Shown here piece after piece: positions 17,979 to 26,960 of a stretch of DNA of 64,000 bases (positions are counted from its first letter, which is position 1; each line of letters opens with the position of its first letter). Position numbers and translations under genes: made by a program. The DNA is from Neobacillus niacini (lineage in GTDB: Bacteria > Bacillota > Bacilli > Bacillales > Cytobacillaceae). The DNA lies in assembly GCF_023715415.1 (NCBI RefSeq), contig NZ_JAMBOB010000002.1, positions 434,001 through 498,000 of the forward strand, written 5' to 3'. Under the pieces are notes generated by a model. It was not told the DNA's origin. It saw only the letters and a program-made list of their open reading frames with translations, and searched no databases.

Positions 17979-18962
17979 ATGATGAGTAAAGAGTACGAAG
18001 TAACGATACCAGGGCAATTTCCGTTAGCCGCAACATTAACCATCCCAGAAGGCAGTAACGAAAAATGTCCTTTAGTTGTGATGGTACACGGAAGTGGTCC
18101 AACCGATCGGGATTCCAATGCGAAAGGAATGCCGATGAATATATTTAAGGAATTAAGTGAAGTAGTGGCAGAAGAGGGTTTTGCGAGTATTCGTTATGAT
18201 AAACGAGGAGTAGGGGCGAGTAAAGGGGACTTTTATGAAACAGGTGTGCAGGATTTAATCGACGACGCACAGGCTGTGTTAGAGTTTGCAAAAAGTCATC
18301 CAAACATAGATGCAGAGAGTGTGATTTTACTAGGTCATAGTGAAGGTAGTATTTTAGCGCCTTATGTGAATGAAAAAGTTCCAGTTGAAGGAATTATTCT
18401 TCTTGCAGGAACGGCTGAACCACTAGCTGATACCATGACATGGCAGCGTGAGGCAATCATAAATGATGTTAGATCTGTAAAAGGGTTTCAAGGCTGGTTG
18501 CTTCGACTATTAAAAGTAGATAAAAAAATCACAAAAATGAATGATGATTTAATCGAGGCACTTCTTGCATCGGATGAGCCGGTTATAAAGTATAAAGGGA
18601 AAAAGATAAACGCGAAATGGAATCGAGAGCATATACAATTTGACGTATCACAACCATTACAAAAGGTCACTTGTCCTGTGCTGGCAATTACAGGTACGAA
18701 GGATGTAAACGTAAAAGTCAGCGACTTAGAAAAAATCAACTCATTTGTTCAAGGTGAATGTGAGACACATATTATTCAAGATATGACGCATATGCTTCGT
18801 AAAACAGATGTTGAATACAGCATAAGCAAAATCTTGAATCATAATAAAAAGTCTCTGAAACAACCCATTGACGCTGAACTAAAAGATATAATTAGGAATT
18901 GGTTAAGAACTTGGAAGAGTAGATGTGTTTCTATCGATAAATCCGAAATGCTGGTAAAATGA
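17979..18962 (+). CDS. Alpha/beta hydrolase
   Basis: A 327-residue cytoplasmic alpha/beta hydrolase. VVMVHGSGPTDRDSN gives the oxyanion HG motif, GHSEGS holds nucleophile Ser121, and the late histidine is in IIQDMTHMLR. The N-terminal segment EVTIPGQFPLAATLTIPEG is the usual beta-strand pair of the YqkD/FrsA-like esterases. The two ATGs at 17979 and 17982 both follow aaaggcgatga. The substrate is unknown; it is not obviously part of the neighbouring clusters. Confidence 0.8.
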   Translation: MMSKEYEVTIPGQFPLAATLTIPEGSNEKCPLVVMVHGSGPTDRDSNAKGMPMNIFKELSEVVAEEGFASIRYDKRGVGASKGDFYETGVQDLIDDAQAVLEFAKSHPNIDAESVILLGHSEGSILAPYVNEKVPVEGIILLAGTAEPLADTMTWQREAIINDVRSVKGFQGWLLRLLKVDKKITKMNDDLIEALLASDEPVIKYKGKKINAKWNREHIQFDVSQPLQKVTCPVLAITGTKDVNVKVSDLEKINSFVQGECETHIIQDMTHMLRKTDVEYSISKILNHNKKSLKQPIDAELKDIIRNWLRTWKSRCVSIDKSEMLVK

Positions 18963-18998
18963 ATCTCCCATTCGTTCATACGATGGGATTTCTTTTTT
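18963..18998 (+). terminator. Terminator after the alpha/beta hydrolase
   Basis: tcccat..cg (from 18965) pairs with cgatggga (18981-18988), followed by tttctttttt. Confidence 0.7.
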
Positions 18999-19128
18999 CT
19001 ATGCATTTATGCTTAACAGGATTTGGTTTAGAAGTATGAATCAGGGGCAATTCTACTCTGAAAATATTTAATGTATCAGGTATACTTATAGAAGAATGGA
19101 TTTTTTACATTACATCGGAGGAAGCATC

Positions 19129-19848
19129 ATGGATTTTCAAAAGAAGAAGTTTGTCATCATTTTCCTTACAGCTATAGTGTTAGTTAGTGGAGGAATGATA
19201 GGTTACCAGTTTTACCAAAAAGAAAAGAAAGAAGCTGTGATTGAATCTCAACTAAAGGCAGAGAGAGAAGCTATACAAGAGGAGAGTGGATTTGCTGAAA
19301 CAAAGGTGATTAGTGCGGAAATGAATCCGACAGAAGAGAACATAGAAGCGGCGGAAGAAGCGGTCTATTTATTGCCAGATAGTGAAGAAAAGCTAAATCT
19401 CAAGGAACGAGTAGCACTTGTAAAAGAAGAATTTATCAATAATAGAATGGCCAAGGAAGAGGCACGTTTGGCAGAATTGAGAAACGACATTGATCAAGCA
19501 AAAATTGCTTTAGGTTTAGATAAATCACCATCCGAAAATGATATAAGCGAGATTCTTCATAATATGACACATCAAAAAGTGCGCTCAGAAGAAAAATGGG
19601 GATTTGTTCAAATGACCGAGGTTAACCTTTTAGCAGTAAAGGAAGCTCTTAAGAAGAATCCAGAGTTCAATCAAAATATTGATTATCTTGGGATTGTAAC
19701 GGAGTGGTTAAATAATGATTTTAGTAATATCGTAGCTGAACATAACACAATTTGGAAAATGAATAAAGGAACAGTTGGAAAAGCATACGGGATCCTAAGT
19801 CCAAGTGAAGAACAGGCATTAGTAAAGGAACAATTTGGGGCTCACTAA
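19129..19848 (+). CDS. Membrane-anchored hypothetical protein with coiled coil (possibly DUF6241-like)
   Basis: A 239-residue protein. It has a basic N-terminus (DFQKKK), one transmembrane helix (about residues 7-28, FVIIFLTAIVLVSGGMIGYQF), a long charged helical region (about 30-130) and a compact C-terminal domain beginning HNMTHQKVRSEEKWGFVQMT. That HNMTHQKV segment with a following WG is, from memory, the mark of DUF6241 proteins in bacilli; I am not certain. The topology places the C-terminal domain outside the cell. ATG 19129 follows cggagg. No function can be assigned. Confidence 0.6.
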   Translation: MDFQKKKFVIIFLTAIVLVSGGMIGYQFYQKEKKEAVIESQLKAEREAIQEESGFAETKVISAEMNPTEENIEAAEEAVYLLPDSEEKLNLKERVALVKEEFINNRMAKEEARLAELRNDIDQAKIALGLDKSPSENDISEILHNMTHQKVRSEEKWGFVQMTEVNLLAVKEALKKNPEFNQNIDYLGIVTEWLNNDFSNIVAEHNTIWKMNKGTVGKAYGILSPSEEQALVKEQFGAH

Positions 19849-19925
19849 TAGATTCATTCTTTTGTTTAGTGGTGATACACATAATAGTATTATGTTAACT
19901 AAATAAAAAATAGGGGAAGAATGAA

Positions 19926-21809
19926 ATGAAGACTCTAAAACTAAATGACTTATTACATATTCGCCAAGAAAATGAATTATGGTTTGCAAACAATGAAAGA
20001 TCTGTTTTTGTTTCAACCAAAGCTTTCGGAGCAATGCAGCGTGATTTAATTGAAAATATTGGGATTAATCGGATGAAAACCTTTTTCTTTAAATATGGCT
20101 ATCAATTGGGAGTTGAAGATGCACAAAAGGTGGCTAAAAAAGATTCCTTAAGTTTACTGGAAAAGATCGAATATGGTCCGATTATCCATGCCTTAAAAGG
20201 ACATGCGAAATCCCACATCACCGAAAAAGAGTTTGAAGTGGAAGGAAACGAATTTAAATCGTTTCGATTTAAAGGGGTTTGGGAAAATTCATATGAAGCG
20301 GAACAACATCTTAAAAACTTTGGGATTAGCCAAGGGCCTGTTTGTTATACGTTAACCGGTTATGCCACGGGATATGTTACTGGTGTGGTTGGAGTGGACG
20401 TCTTTTTCAAAGAATTGCAATGTCAGGGACAAGGGGCACCGTGTTGTGTTTGGGAAGGGCGTCTTGTTTCGGAATGGAAGGATGAGGCGGAGGAATTCTT
20501 TTCTTATAGTAAAGAATTGCCGATTTTGACGGAACTGGAGCAAACAAACGAAAAGCTGATGCTGGAAAAAAATAATCTTGCACTTGTGTCGAAAACATAT
20601 AATGAGATGACCAATGAGCTGATTAAAGGCAATAACATAGATTCAATTCTCGATATTTTACATAAACAAAATCAATTTCCAATTGTCGTGGAGGATAGTC
20701 GTCAACATGTCTTAGCCTGTAAAGGCATTAACCTAGAAGACTTGGAATCTTTAAGAGATACATTTTCTGAGATTCCAGATAAAAAGCAATGTCATTCGAA
20801 AGTGGGTATTTTCTCGTTTGAAAAAGGGATTAGTCTGAAGACTCCAATCTACCTTTTAGGCAAGATTGTAGGTTATTGTTCTTTTATATACGAACGAGAA
20901 AGAACCCCTAATTATGAGATTGACTCGATGATTCTTGATCGCTTAGCCTCGATTTGCTCGCTTCTGTTTTTAAAGGAAAAAACAGAAGTGGAATCGATGG
21001 AACAAGTGAAAGGACATTTTCTTGAAGAAATTATTAGTGGGAAATATTCGCAGCAAGAAATCATGAGGAAAGCGGATTTTATTCAGCTAGATCTATCTGA
21101 TCATTATCATATTGTGGCATTGACCTACAAGTTTTTAAATACATGTGATGAAAAGGCATTCACGCTTCATAAAAAAACATTTGAAATGGTGTCTACTTAC
21201 CTTCGAGAAGAAGAAAGCCTCAATGTGTTAATCGGCCAGCGACCTGACACCTTAATTCTTCTGATAACCGAGAAACAAGTCCGTCAGCATAACTTGGAGA
21301 AAACGACTCAGGCTTTAGTCTCATTTTTAAAGAAGCATTTAAAAAATGCGCTATTCTTAGCAGGAATAAGTTCGCAAAATAGCAACATCCTTGAAGCTGG
21401 GGTTGCAATGGAAGAAGCATGTTCAGCCGTTCGGCAATCCTCTAGGGATGAACCGATCACGCTTTTTAGTGATTTAGGCATGCTTGGAATCTTGATTAAT
21501 GACCAAAATGAACAAGCAATCAAGAAAATGATTCGCGATCATCTTGGAGTTCTTTACGAAAATCTTGATAAGAATAAACTAGAGTTGATTGAAACGCTCT
21601 ACCATTTTCTTGACCAAGGTGGAAATTTAGATCAAACAGCGGAAACCCTCGCACTCTCTAAAAGCGGACTTCGTTATCGTCTTAACAAAATTACCGATCT
21701 TCTTGATTGTGACTTGCGTGATCCTCAAAGACAATTTCAGCTAATGATGGCGTTAAAGGCATTGAAAATTGTTGAGCATGAAAGAATCAAAAAAATACAA
21801 GCAGAGTAA
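19926..21809 (+). CDS. Aromatic-sensing regulator: XylR_N + V4R sensor fused to PucR-type output
   Basis: A 627-residue transcription factor. Residues 1-180 form an XylR/DmpR-type sensor: XylR_N, then V4R. C140, E163, C166 and C174 reproduce the spacing (23, 3, 8) of the zinc site I recall for the phenol sensor MopR (C155, E178, C181, C189). H88 in IIHAL and W119 in GVWEN sit where its phenol-binding His and Trp lie. Residues 180-240 are a linker helix. Residues 240-350 look GAF-like, 360-540 CdaR/GGDEF-like, and 560-615 are the PucR helix-turn-helix (NLDQTAETLALSKSGLRYRLNKI). There is no sigma-54 AAA+ domain. It most likely activates the monooxygenase operon that starts 263 bp downstream. 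Confidence 0.85.
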   Translation: MKTLKLNDLLHIRQENELWFANNERSVFVSTKAFGAMQRDLIENIGINRMKTFFFKYGYQLGVEDAQKVAKKDSLSLLEKIEYGPIIHALKGHAKSHITEKEFEVEGNEFKSFRFKGVWENSYEAEQHLKNFGISQGPVCYTLTGYATGYVTGVVGVDVFFKELQCQGQGAPCCVWEGRLVSEWKDEAEEFFSYSKELPILTELEQTNEKLMLEKNNLALVSKTYNEMTNELIKGNNIDSILDILHKQNQFPIVVEDSRQHVLACKGINLEDLESLRDTFSEIPDKKQCHSKVGIFSFEKGISLKTPIYLLGKIVGYCSFIYERERTPNYEIDSMILDRLASICSLLFLKEKTEVESMEQVKGHFLEEIISGKYSQQEIMRKADFIQLDLSDHYHIVALTYKFLNTCDEKAFTLHKKTFEMVSTYLREEESLNVLIGQRPDTLILLITEKQVRQHNLEKTTQALVSFLKKHLKNALFLAGISSQNSNILEAGVAMEEACSAVRQSSRDEPITLFSDLGMLGILINDQNEQAIKKMIRDHLGVLYENLDKNKLELIETLYHFLDQGGNLDQTAETLALSKSGLRYRLNKITDLLDCDLRDPQRQFQLMMALKALKIVEHERIKKIQAE

Positions 21810-21873
21810 ATGGATATTCTTAAACAAGAAATCTAGGAGTTTAAAAAACTTGAAGCCTATTCATTTATGAATT

Positions 21874-21925
21874 AGCCGGACTACCCACAGGAGTGCAGCC
21901 TGTAGGGATGTTCGGCTTTTTTTTA
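21874..21925 (+). terminator. Terminator after the aromatic sensor gene
   Basis: The stem pairs agccgga-ctaccCacagg (from 21874) with cctgtagg-gatgttcggct (to 21917), loop agtgcag, followed by T8. It separates the regulator from the catabolic operon. Confidence 0.85.
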
Positions 21926-21943
21926 CAGAACTGACACAAAGTA

Positions 21944-21957
21944 GTAGTATTTACTAC
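21944..21957. promoter_or_regulatory. Candidate activator-binding palindrome upstream of the monooxygenase promoter
   Basis: gtagta-tt-tactac is a perfect 14-bp dyad. It ends 21 bp upstream of the predicted -35 box, a usual distance for an activator site. The adjacent sensor-PucR protein is the natural candidate to bind. The IclR protein is an alternative. Confidence 0.5.
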
Positions 21958-21978
21958 GTTTTCTATCATCCTGTGTTA

Positions 21979-22007
21979 TTGTTACGAATTTTCAGATAAA
22001 TTATGAT
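21979..22007 (+). promoter_or_regulatory. Predicted sigma-A promoter of the monooxygenase operon
   Basis: TTGTTA (21979-21984), a 17-bp spacer and TATGAT (22002-22007) form a good housekeeping promoter. No GG-N10-GC sigma-54 element is seen here, which agrees with the regulator lacking an AAA+ domain. Confidence 0.6.
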
Positions 22008-22072
22008 AGTACTAGTGATGGACAGATCAATCACACTTATAATTGCAGGAATCTAAGAATGGAGTTGAAGAA

Positions 22073-23584
22073 ATGTACACAGGTAAAGAATATTTGGAAA
22101 GTCTAAATGACGGCAGGGTAGTGTATTTAAACGGAGAAAAAATTAAAGATGTTACAACGCATCCCGCTTATCGAAATTCTGCTCGTTCGTATGCGAGAAT
22201 GTACGATGCTCTTCATGATCCAGCTACACGTGATATCTTAACAACAACAAGCGAATTTGGCGACAGAACACATAAATTTTTCAAAACTTCTACTAGTTCT
22301 CAGGATTTGCTAGAGTCAAGAGATGCCATTGCTCAGTGGGCAAAGCTAAGCTATGGTTTTATGGGAAGAACTCCTGATTACAAAGCATCTTTTACTGGGC
22401 ACCTAAATGCATTTGGTCATTTTTATGAAGGGTTCGAAGACAACGCAAAAGCATGGTACAAAAAAGCGACAAAAGAAGTACCATTCATTAATCATACCAT
22501 CATTAATCCACAGGTAGATCGTTCAAAACCTTTACACGAGAATAAAGACGCCTTTGTTCGAGCGGTTGCGGAGCGCGATGACGGCATAATTGTAAGCGGT
22601 GCCAAAATGGTTGGGACAGCTTCTGCTTTAACACATTATAACTTTGTTGCGAACTATGGACCGAAAGATTTAGGCGGTGGCGATGATAGTCATGCACTGA
22701 TCTTCTTTGTGCCAATGAATGCTGAAGGCCTAAGCATGATTAGCCGCCAATCCTATGAATTAAATGCATACAAAACCGGAACGCCATTTGATTATCCGTT
22801 ATCCAGCCGCTTTGATGAAAATGATGCGGTGATTGTGCTCGATAACGTGTTCATCCCTTGGGAAAATGTGTTGGCTTACCGAAATATTGAAGTATCGAAT
22901 AACTTCGCAAAAGTAAGCGGTTTCATCCCGCGCTTTACTTTCCATGGTTGTACACGACTCGCCGTTAAGTTGGATTTTATGACCGGGCTGTTATTGAAAG
23001 CAACGGAAGGAGCTGGAACGAAAGATTTCCGTGGGGTTCAGGCAAAGATTGGCGAAGTCGTCGCTTTACGAAATATGTTCTGGGGTCTTTCTACCGCAAT
23101 GGCAACGGATCCTGAAAAAGGGCCAAACGGCTTAGTGATTCCAAACTCTTTCTCAAGTGCTGCGTACCGCGCGTTAGCTCCATTGGCTTGGGTGAAAGTG
23201 AAAAATATCTTTGAGCAAGTCGTGGCTGGCGGATTAATACAATTGCCTTCTAGTTCAAAAGATTTCCTCAATGAAGATTTAAAACCTTACTTGGACACGT
23301 ATTACCGCGGAACAGGAATTTGTGCGGAAGAACGTGTGAAATTATTGAAAATGGTTTGGGATACAATCGGTACAGAGTTTGGCGGCTGTCATGAATTATA
23401 TGAAGTCAACTATGCTGGAAACCATGAAAACATCAATATGGAAGCGTTATTCCATTTTGAGGCAACAGGTGCTGCGAATCAACAAAAGGCATTCGTTGAT
23501 TCTGCATTAAACGATTATGACCTTAAGGGTTGGACAAACAAAACGTGGGCAGAGGCTGCTGATAAAGAAGCTGTTAAATCATAA
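22073..23584 (+). CDS. hpaB: FADH2-dependent phenol/4-hydroxyphenylacetate monooxygenase, oxygenase component
   Basis: A 503-residue member of the HpaB/PheA1 family, which hydroxylates a phenol ortho to the OH using O2 and free FADH2. The acyl-CoA-dehydrogenase-like fold is clear: YARMYDALHDPATRD, the substrate-loop region around FYEGFEDNAKAWY, DNVFIPWENVLAYR, and the C-terminal HPAB domain with GTEFGGCHELYEVNYAGNHE. The length matches both HpaB (about 520) and Bacillus phenol hydroxylase PheA1 (about 504). The start at 22073 has ggag before it. The downstream genes degrade catechol-type products through 4-oxalocrotonate and there is no HpaF/G/I set, so phenol is the preferred substrate (inference). 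Confidence 0.88.
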   Translation: MYTGKEYLESLNDGRVVYLNGEKIKDVTTHPAYRNSARSYARMYDALHDPATRDILTTTSEFGDRTHKFFKTSTSSQDLLESRDAIAQWAKLSYGFMGRTPDYKASFTGHLNAFGHFYEGFEDNAKAWYKKATKEVPFINHTIINPQVDRSKPLHENKDAFVRAVAERDDGIIVSGAKMVGTASALTHYNFVANYGPKDLGGGDDSHALIFFVPMNAEGLSMISRQSYELNAYKTGTPFDYPLSSRFDENDAVIVLDNVFIPWENVLAYRNIEVSNNFAKVSGFIPRFTFHGCTRLAVKLDFMTGLLLKATEGAGTKDFRGVQAKIGEVVALRNMFWGLSTAMATDPEKGPNGLVIPNSFSSAAYRALAPLAWVKVKNIFEQVVAGGLIQLPSSSKDFLNEDLKPYLDTYYRGTGICAEERVKLLKMVWDTIGTEFGGCHELYEVNYAGNHENINMEALFHFEATGAANQQKAFVDSALNDYDLKGWTNKTWAEAADKEAVKS

Positions 23585-23605
23585 AGCTTTATAGGAGGGA
23601 ACAGA

Positions 23606-24088
23606 ATGGATGACCGTCAATTTCGCCAAGCTATGGGGAAATTCGCTACGGGTGTCACCGTAATAACAACGGAAGTAGAAGGAGAGGTGCACGGCATGAC
23701 GGCTAATGCCTTCATGTCGGTCTCTCTTGATCCAAAGTTAGTAGTGATATCCATCGGAGAAAGGGCGCAAATGCTCGAAAGAATCAAGATTTGTAAAAAA
23801 TTTGCCGTCAATATTTTATCGGGAGAGCAGCAAGAATATTCAATGATCTTTGCTGGTCAGATAAAGGAAAAAAGAGAAATCGATTTCGATCAGCTGGCTG
23901 GACTCCCTGTCTTAACAGGAGCCATCGCTCAGGTAGCATGTGAAGTGGTAAATGAACACATCGAAGGAGATCATACATTGTTTATCGGCAGAGTAATCGA
24001 TATTAAGCTTGAAGAAGGAGAGCCGCTTATGTTCTTTAATGGCCAATATCGCTCTTTTTTGCCTGAAGTTAGTCTCGCTAATAAATAG
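23606..24088 (+). CDS. hpaC: Flavin reductase component of the monooxygenase
   Basis: A 160-residue HpaC/PheA2-type flavin:NADH reductase supplying FADH2 to the oxygenase. Family marks are FRQAMGKFATGVTVITT, GMTANAFMSVSLDPKLV (flavin binding), FAVNILS and the late HTLFIGRVIDI. Its length equals that of Bacillus PheA2 (about 161). It starts 21 bp after hpaB with an AGGAGG ribosome site, so the two are co-expressed. Confidence 0.92.
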   Translation: MDDRQFRQAMGKFATGVTVITTEVEGEVHGMTANAFMSVSLDPKLVVISIGERAQMLERIKICKKFAVNILSGEQQEYSMIFAGQIKEKREIDFDQLAGLPVLTGAIAQVACEVVNEHIEGDHTLFIGRVIDIKLEEGEPLMFFNGQYRSFLPEVSLANK

Positions 24089-24124
24089 TCTATTTCAATC
24101 AATATAAATAAAAGGGGAATTACT

Positions 24125-25114
24125 ATGACTTCATACCAGGAACCAATTTTTGATGTAGCACAGCTTGCTCACGTAGAGATTCTTTCTCCGAAGCTTGAAA
24201 AATCTGTTGAATTTTTTACAAGATTTCTTGGAATGGAAGTAACCGCTCGTTCTGAAAAATCCGTTTATCTCCGTGCTTATGAGGATTTCTATCACAATAC
24301 ATTAATCATTACCGAATCCGAGCAAGCGGGAGTCGGCCATGTTGCTTGGCGTGCCACTTCACCGCAAGCGCTTGAACGTCGTGTAGTGGAAATTGAAAAA
24401 ACGGGCTTAGGCAAAGGCTGGATTGATGGTGATATCGGACATGGAAGGGCCTACCAATTTACAAATCCAGATGGTCATTTAATGGAAATTCTTTGGGACG
24501 TTGAGTATTTCCATGTGGAAGAAGGCCAAAGATCGAAACTATTAAATCGACCATCCAAACGCCCAGATCGAGGTGTGCCGGTTCGCCGCTTAGATCATAT
24601 TAATCTCATGACTTCGGATCCAGGGGCCGATACGGACTTTATGCTCGACACACTCGGATTTCGATTAAGAGAGCAAATCCAAGATAATGGCCATGTGCTA
24701 GGGAGCTGGATTAGTGTTTCCAACCTGGTTCATGAAATTGCCTATATGCAAGAGCCTAACGGAGTACAAGGAAAGCTGCATCATCTTTGCTACTGGTATG
24801 GAATTCCTCAAAATCTTTATGATGTGGCAGATTTGCTTAAGGACCATGGTATTAAAATTGAAGTTCCACCGAATAAGCATGGAGTCAGCCAAGCTTTCTG
24901 TATGTATGTGATTGAACCAGGCGGAAACCGCATTGAATTATTCGGAGATGCAGGTTATATCATTACGGACCCAGCATGGAAGCCGGTGGTATGGGATATG
25001 AAGGATGTTCCTGGCAATGGCGACACTTGGATCGGAACTGAATTCCCACAATCATGGTGGACGCAGGGAACACCGCTCACACCAGTGAAAACAGAGGAAG
25101 TCGTGAAGTCTTAA
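24125..25114 (+). CDS. Extradiol (catechol/homoprotocatechuate) 2,3-dioxygenase, copy 1
   Basis: A 329-residue type I extradiol dioxygenase with two vicinal-oxygen-chelate modules (about residues 13-125 and 150-275). The Fe(II) ligands are visible as H158 (RRLDHIN), H219 or H220 (GKLHHLCYW) and E271 ([10 protein letters not shown]). It cleaves a catechol ring next to the hydroxyls with O2. The sequence type is that of homoprotocatechuate 2,3-dioxygenase, but the pathway downstream handles 2-hydroxymuconic semialdehyde, so catechol is the likely physiological substrate (inference). It is nearly identical to the copy at 27071. Confidence 0.88.
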   Translation: MTSYQEPIFDVAQLAHVEILSPKLEKSVEFFTRFLGMEVTARSEKSVYLRAYEDFYHNTLIITESEQAGVGHVAWRATSPQALERRVVEIEKTGLGKGWIDGDIGHGRAYQFTNPDGHLMEILWDVEYFHVEEGQRSKLLNRPSKRPDRGVPVRRLDHINLMTSDPGADTDFMLDTLGFRLREQIQDNGHVLGSWISVSNLVHEIAYMQEPNGVQGKLHHLCYWYGIPQNLYDVADLLKDHGIKIEVPPNKHGVSQAFCMYVIEPGGNRIELFGDAGYIITDPAWKPVVWDMKDVPGNGDTWIGTEFPQSWWTQGTPLTPVKTEEVVKS

Positions 25115-25175
25115 TAGTTTGTTAGAAGAAATGCATTAAGAGATCCGTAAATGGTGAACAATGGGGGGAGCTATC

Positions 25176-26066
25176 TTGGAATTCATTCATGTGACAAGCA
25201 ACAACCGTGAACAAACTCTTTTACGAACAAAGCCCTGTGTAATGGCTCTAGGTTTTTTTGATGGTGTGCATTTAGGTCATCAGAAGGTGATTAAAGAGGC
25301 AAAAAGAGTTTCGGAAGAACAAGAACTCCCTTTGGTCATTATGAGTTTTTTCCCTCATCCGAAAGAGGTCCTTTCAAATGGGAAAAAGATAATCCCTTAT
25401 CTCATGCCAATGAAGGATAAGCGTAGAATTTTTGAAGAGTTAGGGGTAGATAGTTTTTACTTGATTCAGTTTACCAAAAAATTTGCGAGGTTATCTCCAA
25501 GGGAATTTGTTCATACCTATCTTTTGGACTTTGGAGCAAAACAGGTGGTAGCGGGGTTTGATTTTACATATGGACACCGGGGCGAAGGCAATATGGATAC
25601 CATGAAAAGGGATTCAGATGGAAAAATTGAGGGAGTCAAGGTGGATAGAATTGAGTGGGAAGGCGAAAAAATCAGTTCTACACTCATTCGTCAACTGGTT
25701 TTTGCTGGTGAACTGGAAAGGATTCCTTCCTATTTAGGGAATGAATATCAAAGTGAGGGCAGAATTATTTTCCGTAAAAAACATGTGGAGGTAGTACTGC
25801 ATCCGTATTATTTGATGCCTGCTTCAGGTTGGTATGAAGTCACCGTAAACCTTCACCAAGAGGCGACCACACAAATCGCGGTCGTTCATGAAGGAAGGCT
25901 TACTTTACTTTCACCCCAAGGGGGGGTGTTTCCTTTTTATGAATGGGAAAGTGTTCGACTTTCTTGGAAGAAAGTTTTGCCTAAGGGATTTGTTCAACAA
26001 GTGAATTCAAAACAGGTCTTAAGCTCCTCTATAGGAGTCTATGAGGAAATCTACCTTTTCCAGTAA
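25176..26066 (+). CDS. FAD synthetase (FMN adenylyltransferase) without a functional riboflavin kinase half
   Basis: A 296-residue RibF/RibC-family protein. The N-terminal nucleotidyltransferase domain is complete: LGFFDGVHLGHQ (HxGH), FPHPKEVL, VAGFDFTYGHRGEG and ISSTLIRQLV. The C-terminal region (about 195-296) has the length of a riboflavin kinase domain but lacks its GxPTAN motif, so only FMN-to-FAD conversion is expected. TTG 25176 is taken as the start because gggggag ends 6 nt before it; an ATG at 25161 lies upstream of that ribosome site. Its place after the FAD-dependent monooxygenase genes suggests it supplies FAD for that reaction. Confidence 0.82.
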   Translation: MEFIHVTSNNREQTLLRTKPCVMALGFFDGVHLGHQKVIKEAKRVSEEQELPLVIMSFFPHPKEVLSNGKKIIPYLMPMKDKRRIFEELGVDSFYLIQFTKKFARLSPREFVHTYLLDFGAKQVVAGFDFTYGHRGEGNMDTMKRDSDGKIEGVKVDRIEWEGEKISSTLIRQLVFAGELERIPSYLGNEYQSEGRIIFRKKHVEVVLHPYYLMPASGWYEVTVNLHQEATTQIAVVHEGRLTLLSPQGGVFPFYEWESVRLSWKKVLPKGFVQQVNSKQVLSSSIGVYEEIYLFQ

Positions 26067-26824
26067 CCAAGTCTCTCTGAAATTAATTCTCCGGAATGGA
26101 TTAATTCACTCGCAAAATACTCAATTCTTTGTTTGGAGATTCGTGAACTAGGTCCAACTAGATTAATAGCAGCTATGACTTTTCCTGTATGGTCTCTCAC
26201 AGGTGCCGATACGGATGTCCGTCCAATGGTATATTCATCGACACTAACGGAATAGCCGTGCTTTAAGATTGTTTTCAACTCTTCTAGGAACCTCTCTGGG
26301 TCTGTGATGGTTTTCGGTGTAATAGGATCAAGTCCGTTTTGAATCACCAAATCAACCAAGTGGTTTCCGCTATGAGCAAGAAGAAGCTTTCCTGAACTCG
26401 TACAGTGAGCATAATTATGTAATCCTAAGTGTGAGGGTACTTTATTCGAAGTTTTACTTTCGACTTTGTCTAAATAGACCACATGATTTCCATCTAAAAT
26501 TGCCAGGTGAGCGGTTTCCCCACATTTATTAGCAAGGTCGGTTAAAATCGGACGTGATTCCGTATGTAGATCGATGTTACCTAGGACAATGGAGCTCAAT
26601 TCAACAACGGAGAGACCTAACTCAAATTTATTGGTCTCTTTATTTTTTTTTACTAAGCCTTCGGAAGCAAGGGTTGTAAGAATCCTTTGGACACTGCTTT
26701 TTCCCAATCCAAGCTCTTTCGCAAGCTCACGTACCCCTTTTTGTGGTTGATCCATTTTAAAAGCACGCAGGATTCTAATGGCATTTTTTACAGAAGAGAG
26801 AAGCTTTTCTTGTTCTTGTATCAT
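26051..26824 (-). CDS. IclR-family transcriptional regulator
   Basis: A 257-residue regulator. The N-terminal winged helix-turn-helix (about residues 8-70) contains GVRELAKELGLGKSSVQRIL. The C-terminal IclR effector domain has CGETAHLAILDGNHVVYLDKV, HCTSSGKLLLA and GYSVSVDEYTIGRTSVSAPVRDHTG. Such proteins bind aromatic or organic acids and repress or activate catabolic operons. The gene is divergent from the lower-pathway operon, and the intergenic region has two interlocked palindromes that fit its operator. The minus-strand ribosome site is ggagg. Its 3' end overlaps the FAD synthetase gene by 16 bp. Confidence 0.92.
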   Translation of the reverse strand: MIQEQEKLLSSVKNAIRILRAFKMDQPQKGVRELAKELGLGKSSVQRILTTLASEGLVKKNKETNKFELGLSVVELSSIVLGNIDLHTESRPILTDLANKCGETAHLAILDGNHVVYLDKVESKTSNKVPSHLGLHNYAHCTSSGKLLLAHSGNHLVDLVIQNGLDPITPKTITDPERFLEELKTILKHGYSVSVDEYTIGRTSVSAPVRDHTGKVIAAINLVGPSSRISKQRIEYFASELIHSGELISERLGYWKR

Positions 26825-26960
26825 ATTTTCCTCCGAATAGTAAAAATTATATAAAAATTTAGAAAGTGTCCCGCATAAAGGGACGCTGTCGTTGTGAGTA
26901 GCTTACCATCCCTTTAAGATTAAAGCATACATCAAGTTTTCGACAAAAGAAGAAGAATTT

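Noticed and set aside
21925-22072. Sigma-54 promoter expected for an XylR-type regulator
   Set aside because: No GG-N10-GC element is found, the regulator has no AAA+ domain, and a good sigma-A promoter is present.
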